Below, piece after piece: positions 23,101 to 37,600 of a DNA stretch of 64,000 nt. The notes under the pieces were generated by a model. That model was not told where the DNA came from. It saw only the letters and a program-made list of their open reading frames with translations, and did not search any database. A program made the position numbers and the translations under genes. The stretch's first letter is position 1, and each line of letters opens with the position of its first letter. The DNA comes from Anadara kagoshimensis (Eukaryota; Mollusca; Bivalvia; Arcoida; Arcidae): assembly GCA_021292105.1 (NCBI GenBank), contig CM037867.1:9428728-9492727 (forward strand), written 5' to 3'.

Positions 23101-26100
23101 CTGTAATCCTTTTATTATATCAATCTACCGTCAGAACTCCTTCACTATTATTATGAGATGAAGTCCAATTGGCCACCAAGCCCCTTATGTGCATTATGAG
23201 TTGTAACATATATGCATGATCCAGATTATATTTAAGTGTGTGTAAGTTTGTAAATGGTTGATATAAATTAATTTTAATTTGCCCAAGTTTGTAAATGGTG
23301 GTTGAAATAGATATAGTTACATTGGTATTGTGTTAGTCTTTGTGATAAGTAATAATCTGTGATACAAATAGGACTTGTTTTTGAGCATGCTCTGAAAGAT
23401 TCACAGTCCCAAGTAGAAAATTTGTGTAATTCATCTGTTTTTATAATCATGTATCTATTACAATCTGTTTTTCAAAATTAGCAATCACAGATTTTTTTTC
23501 TAATATTTATAATCAGCTATTTATATTTTACAAATTTCAAATCATATAGAAGGATTCAAATTTCACCTGGTCAAAAGATCTGTTTTAGAAGGTGTCATTT
23601 AATTTTGACATTTTCAATCCTCATTCTCAATTTTAAACTCTACCAGGTAAAATGACTTCATGATCTATAACCATCATTGTGTTAAAATAATACCATCACC
23701 ATTAAACCACATAACATCCCTTAAAAAAACATTAAAAATCTACCTACATTATTAGGTTGTTGGGATCCTTTTTTAACCCATTAAATTTATTATTAGTCAT
23801 CTCTTAATGGGATCCTTTTTTTAACCCATTAAATTTATTATTAGTCATCTCTTAATGAGTTATCTCCCTTTCCTTAAATTATTCCTAATGTGTTATTTCC
23901 CTTTCCTAAAATATTCCTAAGTTATCTCCCTTTCCTAAAATATTTCTAATGATTTATCTCCCTTTCCTTAAATATTCCTAATGAGTTATCTCCCTTTCCT
24001 AAAATATTCCTGTTTTATAGGAGTTTTTCCCCTTTATTCACAAAAATTAATATCAAAATAATGTGTCGTGTTTAAAAATTAATTCTAACCATCACCAGAC
24101 TTGACTTAGATGCAGTTTTATATCAGACTAAGCAATGAATTATTTGAAATTTGAATTTAGCTTATCCGTGTAAAAATGTATATATGTTTCTCTAAAACTA
24201 ATCATTTGCTTATCAATGGATTTTTTTTTGAAATATTTTAAAAAACATATCCAGATTATAAAGTTATATATAAATATGACATTAGAATTTATTATTGCAA
24301 AAAGCTAAATTGTTATTAATCTGTTCCCATAGTTACAGAATCAAATACCTAATGACTCTAGTGTTTTTTGGTAATTTTTTCAATTATTATATAGTGAGCT
24401 TGCAGTAAAATATGAAAAACTTCAAAGCAATAGGCAAGTAAATATATATATATGTAATAAAAAACAGACTAGAAAATGATACTGGATTACTGTGTTTAAA
24501 TGTAGGAGATGAATAAAACGTATTTAAATCAAGATGTTTATAAAAACATTAGAGGAAATAAGAGGTAGAAACTGAAAAAATAACCAGCTTTATAAAACTA
24601 TAATTATAAACGACAGTGAAAGTAGCAGACATAGATAGCTGTACAAATGTATCAAATTTTGGACTGTATATATTGCGGAAGTTAATTCTGGGATGGTGGA
24701 AGAAACCAGACAACCCCCCAAAAAACAACTGACCTTCAGAAAGTGAACTGACAAAGTTGTTCATGCTAAAATCGGTCTAAAGTGGGAGTCAAACTTAGTT
24801 GTTAAGAGGTTCAGTGATCTGTTAACTGGAGTTACAGGCCACTCTGTCCCTTGTGAAATAGCTTAATTTGTAATTTTATAATTGAATTAAAATTCATAAT
24901 TTGCGTCAACATTTGTGTGCTAAATTCCCCTAGTTATGGCCCATCACACTTTTTTCAAAAAGTCACTCTGGAATTTTTCGCCTAAACTGTGTTTTATAAA
25001 TTGTTGAAATTTCTCAAACAAACAACAACTGAAGGTATACCATTAATTTTGCAACTTTAGGAGACAGCCACTGTGACACTAAATTTATTTTATAAAGCTG
25101 GTATTTTATTCTCCAGTTTCACTATATAAAAATATATATACACCAGAAAAAAGTTAAAATGATAACAAGCTAATGATAAAAGCTGAACTACTCTGGTTAC
25201 TTACTACTGTCCGATCCTGAAGAATAATGGCGTCTCGAATTTCTATCTATATATTTTACAGTAAAACGAATTTAGTAAAATACACATCACAAAATCATGG
25301 TCATAATATCCCTGAAACTATTATGTATTATGTAGGACGGCAAGGTGGCCTATACAAATTTTTCTTGTAACTTGCCAAATTACCCGTTCTCAAATTTATA
25401 ATGTTCGGCAAAAAAGTGTGGGTTCTAATCGAGAAAATAGGGAACAAATAATTTCTTTAACATGGTGGCAATATCATATTTATGACTGTTACAACACTAT
25501 TAATAAAACAATTGTTGGTAAGGTCCAAAGATTTTGGGTTTTTTAAGATTACCTGAAGCACAAAAATTTTTGGGACCATAAATTACATGATGCTTAGTGC
25601 ATGATGCCCAAGTAGTACTCGTTAACCAATAATATATATATATCAGTTGTTCAAAAAAAAAAATTATCATGTTTATGGAATTTTATAAATATTAATAAGA
25701 ATAAATACACTTCAAAACCTACTGTTCCAATCACTATGTTTGTGAAGTGAATTATGCTTTATTTCCATAGAAAACCAAAAAAAAAAAAAAAAGTTAGTCC
25801 TTTTTTACTTACTTGTACATGCATCAATGATTAGCATAAAATATTTCTGCACAGAGTAAAATGTTGGCACAATGGGAATTTAACAGGTTGAAAAATCAGG
25901 CAAATGGAGGACCTTGTTGCCCATAAGACGTAAAATGTCACCAAGGACATAACTTCTTGTGTAAACATCACCATTTTCGTCAGTAAAATCCCCAAAAGCC
26001 AACATTTTCCTTTCTACAGAAATACTTTACAACACTCGCATATGCACAAACAGATACAACTAGGCACAATGTAGTGAACAATATCAAACATTATTCAAGT

Positions 26101-26896
26101 TGGAGTTACATAATTCACTGTCACAGAAATAGTGATACAGACAGTATAAACCAATTAATTTGAAATCAGTTAGCCATCATGTTATTGAAAAAATACAAAA
26201 AAATATCTGGGTGTAGGTTGATGGAAAATAATCCTAAACAAAATGTTAGGGATGTTAGAGCTGTTATTTTCAGCTGTGTAAGTGTACCTCAAAAAACCAA
26301 AGTTTTATTCTCAACTTTATTGTTTAAAAATGTTAATTAATTTCTCTTAGTTAATGGAGTTGATTAGAGTAATGATGTTAAACGTCCCAGTCAAGAATAT
26401 TTCATTTATATCCAGACATCACCAGCTCTAGGCGAGGGTGCAGACATTTTGCCTGTGTGTTTTGCTGATGGCATTATACAACATGGTTCTTTGTCTTGCC
26501 TTGCCTGAAGTGACACTGGATCTGGTTTATTTTAAGTTCCCATCCAAAAGAACCATGACTTTCATTTGGTAATGCTGGGTGCTTGGAAAAAGAACATTCA
26601 CTATTCACCGGAGACCCGAGACTTATGGAGTGAGCACTCTACTAACTGAGCAGTGGTTCTTTTAGTTAATGAAATCATGAGTTACAAATGAATCATGTGA
26701 TACATTGAATATAAGTGTGAATATAAGCTTTTTTTTTTAGGTCAGATTGATTGAATTTCTTACATTGTTGTTTTGTGAAAACATTGCTGGTATTCTAGGT
26801 TTCTACAAATATGTGTTGTAAACATTTCAGAGTCAAAATAATAGCTCTGTGGGGGTAATGATGTACATGAATAAATGCTGATAATGATCAAGATGT

Positions 26897-26959
<63 letters not shown>

Positions 26960-29900
26960 GAATAACCAAAACATGCTTATATTCAAATATTCAAAAACAA
27001 AAGTTTAAAACAATATACACATAGCAATTCACATGATGACAGCATGGTAAAAGTGAACTTATACAGGTAAAAAATGTTCATAATAAAACCTTAAAGTACA
27101 GTAAAACCTGTATATATATATATATAAATTGTTCATTGGACTGTAGAAATTACATTGTATATCATGTACATTTTGAAAGTTTATTTCGGTTAAAAATAGT
27201 GAAACAGAATTGAACTCAATTTTGACTTCCTAGTTTTCTGAGTGTTCAAGTTAAATAAGAGTTGAGTAATGGTGTTTAACGTCCCAGTCAAGAATATTTC
27301 ACTTATATCGAGATGTCACCAGCTATACGCGAAGGTCATAAATTTTGCCTGTGCGTTGCGCTGATGGCATTATACAGCAGGATTCTTTAGAGTGCCAAGC
27401 CCACTGTGACACGGGACCTCGTATTTTAAGTTCCAATCCAAAAGAACCGTGACTTTCATTTCGTAATGCCGAGTACTTGGCGAAAGAACAGTCACTACCC
27501 ACTTTCAAGTCTTGGATCAGACCTGGCCAGGGATCAAACCCATGACCATCCATCCACTTACGGAGCGAGCACTCTACCAACTGAACTACTGCAGTGGTTT
27601 TCAAGTTTAATAAGAAAAGATGACACAGAATATTGGGTTCACATAAAGACTTCAATGAAGATGCTCAAAGTATTAAACAACAGAGTATCTGAGTATCTAA
27701 GTTCAAGTACTGAGCAAAAGTAGAGTTATTCCCCTTCAACAATTTTGTTTTTGACTAAGAAACCACTGCCAAACATATAGGTTACACAAGACGTCAAAAT
27801 GAAGTAAAATAAATGGCTTTTAATGTTGAAATGGTGTATTTGGCAAATGCGTGACTCTTTAGGTTTTTAGAAATTTTATACCCATCATGGGTCATAGATA
27901 CTTTGCAGTTCATACCCATGGCTGGAGGGAGATGGCAAGTCTGCTTTAATAGAGAGGAGGTCTTATTAAGAGGCGCTGGTATAACAGGTTTTACTGTATA
28001 TATCTAACATCACAGTACAGTTGCACTTAGCAGTTGACATTTTATGTGAAAAAATGAAAACAAAAATACAGTGGAACCTGAGAAAACTGAACCCAAAAGT
28101 TGTCTCAACTGAATTACTTAGATTTGAGACTATGTATTAGGACACATCATTACTTCATCAGAACAAATCATTCAAATTTAATGCTATATCAACCTAAATT
28201 ATGAAATGGAGAAAATAATCTGTGAAAATACCTGTCTTATCTCAACAAAGTAATTAGTCTGGAAGGTGTGCTGTTTAGACAGGTTCCACTCTATGTACAT
28301 ATATAGCCATATATAGCATTTCATCATGACAAGTACAAGCGTACTCAAACAGGTCAACTCACCTTTACCGATCTCGGAATCATATACTACATTGGTTTGT
28401 GAAGTTCTCTGTGAGTAAGGGGTACCTCCTGACTGAACTGGGGGATCATATTCGCTAATTTTACCAGGGTTACGACGACGAAATTGCTGGGCATCTGAAA
28501 TTCGAGATAAAAGTTTTTTTTATAGAACTGCAAAATTTACAAAGGTTGCTGGGCATCTGAAATATGAGATGAAATGTTTTTTTTCATAGAATTGTAAAAT
28601 TTACAAGGATTATGATGGTAAAAATGCTGAGCATCTCAAATAAAAGATAATGATTATTTGAATAGAATTGCAAAATTTACCAGGATCAAAATGGCAAAAA
28701 TCCTGGACATCTAAAAACAAGATAATGGTTATTTGAATAAAACTACCAAAATTAACCAGGATCACAAGGAAATTAACGTATCGCCGGCCACGCCCACAAT
28801 GTTCCGTCAAATGGTTGGATGCTTGATTTACATGCAAAAAAGAATGAAAACTCAGCCTGAATAGCGCCATTTAATGACGTCACTGACACTAGTATGTCAT
28901 TAGTTGCCGTGACGCTGCTTTGGTACCGTGATGGCGGCCAGTGTCAGAACAATGTGGGCGTGGCCGGCGATCCATCAATTGCTGGGAATCTGAAGGTTAT
29001 TTACCATGGTCAAAATTGCAGAAATCCTGGACATATGAAATGCAAGGTAATGGTTATTATAATAAAATTTTCAAATTTACCAAGATGACGGCAAAATGGC
29101 TGAGCATTCAAGAAATACATGATAAAGATTATTTGTTATTTGAAAAAAAATCACAACAATTTTACAGGATTGCAATGGCAACATATTGGCATCTGTAATG
29201 TAAAATGATGATAACTTGACTTCGATCTAGATAGACCTATTGTTGAATCATAAATGTGTAAATATTACATCTGAAATTCATTTACAAGTTAAAAATAAAT
29301 TTAACAAAACCAATCACAACTAATACTTCAAATTCAGCAAAAAAAAATAGTGGCCTTTTTTCTTTCAATATTGGGACAGATGGCCAGACAGGATGATTCC
29401 TATAACCCCCCCCCCCCCCCCCCCCCACTTCAATTGTGTGGCATATATAAATGCTAAAAAGAATATGAAATGCACTAACAAAGATGATGAATCATAAATC
29501 AGCTGACCACTCGGTCAACAAAACCCTGAGTTAGGCAGACATTCATCAGCCCTTAAAACCTTCTCTAATAATACCTCCTCCTGGCTAGGACGATTTTCTT
29601 CCATATGCTGTTTTTGTTCTAAAGTTCCTGATAAGCCACATTGCTAATCGTCTTCATATGCTGTTTTACGCGGGTTGTTTCTGGATCATCATCCACCGAA
29701 ATCTTTTTGCCTTTCTGTTTTCAAACTCTGATGATATTCACCTGGAGAAGAAATTAATATGATAAAATAGATTTATCAGCATTTCAAATTCCAGCCATTA
29801 GTAGTCTGAATGATAATATTGGAGCAGTATTGGTACATTGCGACATTTCTCCTATCTAGATCAGCCAGAAACAGGTTGAACTGATGTAAAGTAACTCCAA

Positions 29901-32900
29901 CACCCCTACCGCTTTTTAACATCACCAATATGGCCTCTAGTGGTGTTGCCACCTAAAAGGGAACCTTGCATCATTGGCCCTAAAAAAGAAATTTTAACAG
30001 CCCACAAAAATGACAGCAGTGGGCCAATCATAGCAAAAATGTTTCCAATCCATTTTGACTGATGAGAAAATACTGATTTTTATTTTTACCCCAGGTATAT
30101 AGTAGACTTGAGAGAGTTTTTAGAAAGACTTAATTTTTTACACTTTGCTATTTAAACGAAATTTCTCAGGAAATGCCATCAACATGGCGAAACATGTTAA
30201 ATACAGTCTATCCTGTCATAACAGCTATACAGGGAACCAATAAAACGTGGCCTTTATCGGAAGGTGGCCCTTATATACAGGTCAAATAATATGAATAAAG
30301 AGCCATTGGGACAATTTTTCACTGGCCTTTAGAAGCAGGTGGCACTGATATAGAAGTGGCCTTTAAGGCAGGTTCTACTGTAAATAACATAGGACTGTGT
30401 GATGTCTTCTGTAATTTTGTATTAATTTTTTTAACTTCAGAACTTTCTTATCCACAAGGATCTTCCATCAGACTCTAACACCACCGATTACCATAAAGGT
30501 GTTGATTCTCTTGTTATTCAATTTAATACTTCTAATATTTTTGTAATAAAAACCATATATATGAAAAACTGATTGATCCAATTTGTGACAATAAGAACCA
30601 TTTTCAAGAGTCAAAAACATAAAAACATAGTCTAAAGCTCTGTGTGAACTGAAAACCTGTCCTATCTGAACCAGAAGTTGTTCAGTTTCGGCTGGCCCCA
30701 GTTTCAAAATCATTCCTTAACTAAGAGTTTCTTAAATTTAATCTTGCAAAATTGATAATCTTAATAATGTTGTTATTTTTTTAAGATATTCAAGAATTTA
30801 AGGTGCCATTTTGAAGATCAGTTCATGCATACAATATCTGCATCAAGTTTTCTCACAAATGTTTCCTAGTAGCTTAAAAAAGATCATCAATATTTGAAAG
30901 GTCTAAGTTAAGGATAATCTTAGTCAATAAATGATTGTAAAACTCGGGTCTGGTTATACTGTATTCATTTAATATTCTACAGATTAAATATCATTTGAGG
31001 ACAAATAATAGAAATAATGAATATTTTATTAAATCAGTTGTTAAAGTGGTTGTTCTGTACGAGGGAAGAATGCAAAATATTGCTAAAGAATAGCTTTCAA
31101 ATGAGCCTAAGCAAGCAATGAAACAATGGCAGTATTATCTTATAAACTATTATTTACCACTGCGGTAGCTCAGTTGGTAGAGTGCTCGCTCCGTAAGTGG
31201 AAGGTCGTGGGTTCGAACACCAGCCGGGTCTGACCCAAGACTTGAAAGTGGTAGTGACTGTTCTTTCACCAAGCACTCAGCATTACGAAATGAAAGTCAC
31301 GGTTCTTTCTGATGGGAACTTAAAATAAACGAGGTCCCGTGTCATGGTGGGGTTGGCACGCTAAAGAACCCTGCTGTATAATGCCATAAGCGCAACACAC
31401 AGGCAAAATTTCTGCACTTACGCCTATAGCTGGCAACATCTCGATATAACTTATAAGTGAAATATTGTTGACTGGGACGTTAAACACCATTACTCACTCA
31501 CTCTTATATACTATTAATATAAAAGATTTTGTAAAATAGGATAACCGTTTTGTTTTTTTTTTATTAATAAATAGTGTTAGCATGATATGTATCATGTTTG
31601 CCAATAAATCATATCAATTATCAAACCATACAAATCATGTATATGCATCAACAAATCACCTTTAAATATTTGTATTTGATTTTCAAGGTCAAATGCTCCA
31701 ATGGGTAAAGAATCTAACCAATAATTTGATTATTATGATAAACAGGAAAACCACTTAAATGGAGAGTACAACCTATCAAAACTACGGTACATTATATTTC
31801 TTTATTTACCCGGTAGGTAGTTGAAATTTTCCACAAAATAAGATTGAAATGCCATTTTTTCATTATCAGGGTTCGTACAGACATTTGGACTCCAAATTTA
31901 AGGACTTTTTAGGGTCTTTTCAGGGTCTTATTTGCAAATTTAAGGCCTAATCAAAGGGACAATTTTAGCAAAAAAATATTGGTGCAAAGCCAATTAAATG
32001 AATAAAACAATTATTTACTTGTCCATAGTAATGATACTTGAAGTGGAGGTTGAAGTTTGGTGTTTCGTTTGGGCCAGGTACCTTTAAGTTTAAATTGCCC
32101 ATTTCAACATAACTTATGAATTAATTATTTATTGATATCAATCTATTTGCAACCACTTAATATCGAAATACAGACACCCAATGGCCAAATTCAAGGACTT
32201 TTTAGGGCCTTCAGGATAAATTCAAGGGCTTTTTAGGGTCAGACTTGTTTTTAGGGTCTTTTTAGGGCAAACCTAAAACTTTAAGGACTTTTCCAGGCCT
32301 GTACGAACCCTGAAGATTCAAATGCCATTTTTTCATTATCATGGAACCCAGATCTGGTGCCAATAGGGCCTACAAAAGTTTGTTTTGTCTATGTAATCTA
32401 AAAATCATAACAGTAACAGAAAACTCATTTTAATATATTTGAGAATTTGAAAGTGATTCGTAAACTCATTCTCATAAAAGTTGTGCAAACTGGAAAATCA
32501 AAAGTACATTCACTGAAAATCCATTCCAAATACAATTGACAACACAGTGGAATCAAACCAAGCTTAATGTCAGTTATCCAAGATGACTACTTCCAAAATC
32601 CAGGAACATTTATAATTAACATATGGCATAACATTATTTAAGGTATTTCAGGTGTGTTCAAATATATGTCATAATATTATTAAAGGTATTTGGTTTGTTA
32701 AAAAATTCTCTGGTGCGACAAACAAGTTTGAAACAGCAGTTAAACATGAACCTTAGTTAAAGAAGTATGGTGATTTAATGTTAACTGTTTTAGAGAGGGT
32801 ACACTTTCAAAACATCAGTGACAATTTGAGGGGACGTGAGGGGATGTGAGGGAAGGAAGAGTAAGGAGTTAATGCTGATGTCAATAATGAATCAGAGGGC

Positions 32901-33393
32901 TCAGAAATTACCTGAACTATCAATGTTAACACATTCAAATGTCATTCGCTTATGATCAATTGGATAGAGACCACTATGGTGGCTCAAATGGTAGAGTGCT
33001 CACTCTGTATGTGGGAGGTTGTGGGTTTGAACCACAGCCAGGATTCTGACCAAGACTTGAAAATAAGTAATGACTATTCTTTAGCCAAGCACTCAGCATT
33101 TGGAAGTCATTTTGACCATAATAAGAAACCTTAAAAATTGATGCCCATTTTTTCAAGGTGGCATGTTAAAGAACCCTCCCTGCACATTGTCCTGAGAACG
33201 AGCACATTGCCCTAAAACACTTCAAAGGAATTATTTGCCATTTCACCTATAGTGAGTAACATCTCAATATATGTTAACTATTCTTGACTGGGATGTAAAA
33301 CCCCATTTAATCTATCAATAAATGGATGGATGCAAGCATGGTTTCATGGTATGTCAAAATTCCATGTTCAATTTCCAATAGATAGTATAGTTT

Positions 33394-33427
<34 letters not shown>

Positions 33428-34345
33428 TACACCTTTCAGATGAAACTCAGGAATCTCATTGATATCTCATTCATCTCAAAACCATGCCATGATTTTTCAA
33501 AAATACATCAGGTTTTAATTAGGGTATAAAGGTAAAAAAATGTTTAAAAATGGGCAGTGGAAGTAAGTGTTATCCAAGAAAATGTAAGAACAGGGTCCGT
33601 GGGAGACTTTCAGAATTCCATGCCAGATTACCAAATATGGTTGTATATACCAGGCTAAAGTTTTCAACGTTTTTCCGATGCCTCTGCATTTCCACGGTGT
33701 CTGGAAGCTGACAGGAATAACCTTTTAGCTTTTCAAAATCACTTTGGTATTGAATCTGTTTTTTTAATAAAACAATAACAAGTTATAACTTTCATTATAT
33801 CTGCGAATTAATGCATGTATTTTCAGAATTCAATCTTTTTTTTTTAATAAAACAATACAAATGATGATTTTCAAATTACACCATTGTTAAGAACTGCAAA
33901 TAAATACAAGCGTTTTCAATTCAATCTTTTTTTAAAGTAAACAATACGAGTTCAAATTTTCAAATTACATTATAGTTAAGAACTGCAAACATGACTTTAG
34001 TCTTTAATTTTTTAATTTATTAATTCCTGCAAATTACACAAAAGTTAAGTGCATACATTAAATTACTGACCAGTACATGTATTTTTAGAATTCAGTCTTA
34101 AAATATAACAATTTTATTTAACCCTTGATCTGTATGAAAGAATGAAGAACTCTTTAACATCCTACATTTATACCAATAACGTAAACACATTTATCATGTA
34201 TCAACCACATTAATTACGAGACAAAACTCGTGAACACAAAATTATTCCATTTAAAATACAAAGTTCTACAAAATTTTGTAACTAATATAATCAGAACCTA
34301 AATCAAAACATCTATGTAATCTCAACACTGCCCCCTCCCTCATCT

Positions 34346-34382
<37 letters not shown>

Positions 34383-34601
34383 CAAATACACATACTCCAC
34401 ATATGCATACATTTCATATTATGTGCATAATTACATACTAAATAAACATTAATTTTATAAATTAATCATTAAAAGCAGATACAGGTAAGTAACGCACATA
34501 AAAAGGAAATTATCTCTCTCTCTCTCTCTCTCTCTATACTGTAAATTATTTAAACCAGTTGGTAATGTTACCAGACCATTATGATTATCTGTCACTTATT
34601 T

Positions 34602-34636
<35 letters not shown>

Positions 34637-37600
34637 CACTCACATGCACAGACACATGCATTCACATGTATGTATAAATACCACACATTTCACAAAATTG
34701 TAATCAAGACTAAAATTATTAGCATAAAATCTTTATTATATTTTCTGCGGGGTAGGGGGGTGGTGGGGAGATAAAATGGGATGGTTATTAATGATCAAAA
34801 GTAGATTAAGATGAACCATAAAACAAGCTCAACATTACATAATCCATTATTATTAAATTTTTTAGCAAATAATAATAATTCAGGTCCAGAAATTATATGG
34901 GACTGTGGCTTAATCGAAAGGGACTGTGGTGTGTGGGTTATTGACCTTGTCAACAATCTTTAACATACACCGAAAACATTTCCTATAAATGAAGAGCAAT
35001 ACAATTTTGATTTCACTCAATTTTTGGCAATTATATTTAAAGGAAAGTGTAGATAAATGTTATGGTAGGGGCATCTAATAATGTTTATGGTATCTAGGTC
35101 ATGCTCAACAAATGTTGAATCCAATGTCTGTATCACTGTTTGTGGCAGCAAATAATGCAAAATTTCCATAGAAAGTTAAATGTACCAGTATAAAGTGTGG
35201 CATTTTTTACTTGCAAATACCTGCAAATCATACAAGATTAGCAAATTGGTGAATTAGGATTGTGTATGTTCAAAGGCCATAATTCTTAGGAAAAAGTTCC
35301 TGCTATGGGGATTCTTGTGTTGAAAAAGTGTTGAATGATAGATCTTTTCCATATATACTATACAGGTAAAATTAATATATCACTTCAAGTCTAATGTGAC
35401 AGCCATTTTCAAACATGTAATGATGTTTAACGTCCTAGTCAACGAAATTTCACTTATATCGAGGCATTGCCAGCTACAGGCGAAGGTGCAGAAATTTTGT
35501 TTGTGTTGCGCTGATGGCATTATACAGCAGGGTTCTTTATCGTGCCATACCTACTGTGACAAGAGACCTCGTTAAATAAATATTTTCTATCCAAAAGAAC
35601 TGAGACTTTCCTTTCATAATACTAAGTAAGTGCTTGGCAATGGAACAGTCACTACCCACTTTCAAAGCGAGCACTCTACCAACTGAGCAATGGAAGTAAG
35701 GACAACAATGTACTTTTTACAGAGATATTTCATAGTATACTAGAATGTGAATAATGATCTTAGGCTCATGTGAGATGTTAACAATATCAAACTTTAAGTT
35801 TAATACTGGATTTTCTATGAAAAGTTTGCAAAATAGAGTGCCATAAACACAGTGATACCAATAATAAAACGAGAAAAGGACAACCTAATGCTAGGAGCCA
35901 ACAGGTGTTCTGGTAGTCTATATGTACATATAGAACACTGACTGGAACCAGTGCCAGGTTGGTTTTAACAAATCTTAAACCAGCAATTAGTCATGTGTAG
36001 GTTAGAAACATTTGCGAGAAAACATATTCCCAATTTTCAAGGTGACCCCTTGTCCCACTAATGCCACAAATGTATCTTCTCAGTAAAAACTTCCTTATTT
36101 TACCGGTACATTTTACCTACAGTCCGAACCACGAAAGTTTCCTACTGCTAATGTTTCTTCTTATACAGTTTGAAAATATTTTTGAGACTTAAAATCTATG
36201 AGCTATACAGGTACCGTACCAAAACACTTGTACTCCTAGCACAACAATGGAAGGTCTACAAATAAATACAGCTAAACTTTGATAACTTGGAACTATATGA
36301 GACTGATTTTGATGTAAACTTTAATTTGACGACGATGGCGGTATCAATTTAAGAATAAGATAATGGGAAACACCAAACGCTGAGACCACCAAAAATGACT
36401 TGGTTCCCAAAAATTGACAGGGGTTCAAAATTGGGTTTTGCAATGGAGGGTCCAGGACCTTAAATTGTGACTTTTATTTTTTGCAAGTCCCACAAAGTCT
36501 AATATCAAAATTGAAAGACCCATGTGTAATTATGTTATTAAAGAGAAAAGGCTGGATTATCCTATTTAAAAAAGCAGGTCCATATAACTTTTATAGTCTA
36601 ACTATTAAAGGTCTAAATGTTAAATCAAAAGGTCCCGACCTCGTACCCAGGGAATTTTGAATCCCTGATTGATGTCCAAGTTATCACTGTTTGACTATAC
36701 AAATTTTTATAAGGTTTGACTGGTATTTCTTTAATTCTCTTCTTAAGGAATAACTATAAAGAATCGGGATGGACATTTAATAAGTTCAAACCATATAAGA
36801 AAATTGATACCAAGCTAAATTTTTTGCTGTTTTCCAGATGATGTTTAAGGATTAACGGGTCTGCGACGGTCGTGATTGTACCTTTTGACTTTACGAAATC
36901 GCTCTGATACTCTACCTATGTAGTTTAAACAATAATTTATTCACTTAAAGGCATACAATCAACATTAGAGTGACACACAAATAGTCAGTGCAAGGAAAGG
37001 ACTCGAGAGAAAGGCTACTAGACCAAGGTCTTATATTAACTTGTCTCTATATAATCTTTGCTTAAATTAGCAAGATAAAATCAGGCAAATCAAATAAAGA
37101 ATCAATTCAAGATGTATCAAAATGTCATTTTGTACCATGCTGTTAAAATTACAAATGATATAAACCAGAGGCTCAGTGTGGCTGAGCCTGTATCGCTCAC
37201 CTGACTAAAATGCTTTTAAAGCAAATTTGTATATATGCTTTTCCCATAGGGTCCAATGTGAAACAATGTTCTCCGCTGGCAGCCATGTTTTATGGCAGAT
37301 CAGAAAAATTTTGGCAATCTATGTAAAGGACCTTCTATACATCATTCCTGTAAAGTTTGGTTCAATTTGCTTCAGTCATTTCTGAGGACATAGTCAAAAA
37401 TGCGTTTTTCCCATAGGGTCCAATGTTAAACTATCTTTTGCGCTGGCAGCCATGTTTTTTGGCAGATCAGAAAAATTTTGGCAATCTATGTAAAGGACCT
37501 TCTATACATCATTCCTGTAAAGTTTGGTTCAATTTGCTTCACTAGCTTCAGAGAAGATAACAAATATATGCTTTTCCCATAGGGTCCAATGTGAAACTAT

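Larger units (their letters stand above)
20017..28362 (-). other. LASP intron 5 (8.3 kb)
   Basis: No supported gene. It holds a tandem-array element (20280-20870), a 57 bp triplication, a TACAGT MITE, 52 and 30 bp repeats near 23.8 kb, SINE-A copies at 26.4 and 27.3 kb, a (GA)n tract, and further inverted-repeat elements listed separately. Fragments at about 22895-23035 and 24675-24785 ('ctgtggaagaaa...aactgacaaa') belong to one dispersed repeat that also resembles 47640-47955. I see nothing specific in 25000-25800 beyond AT-rich sequence and a poly(A) tract at 25779. Confidence 0.8.

Noticed and set aside
31155-31235. Possible functional tRNA at the head of the 31.2 kb SINE
   Set aside because: The A and B boxes are good, but the same head occurs at over ten places fused to a SINE body and the acceptor stem is not closed.
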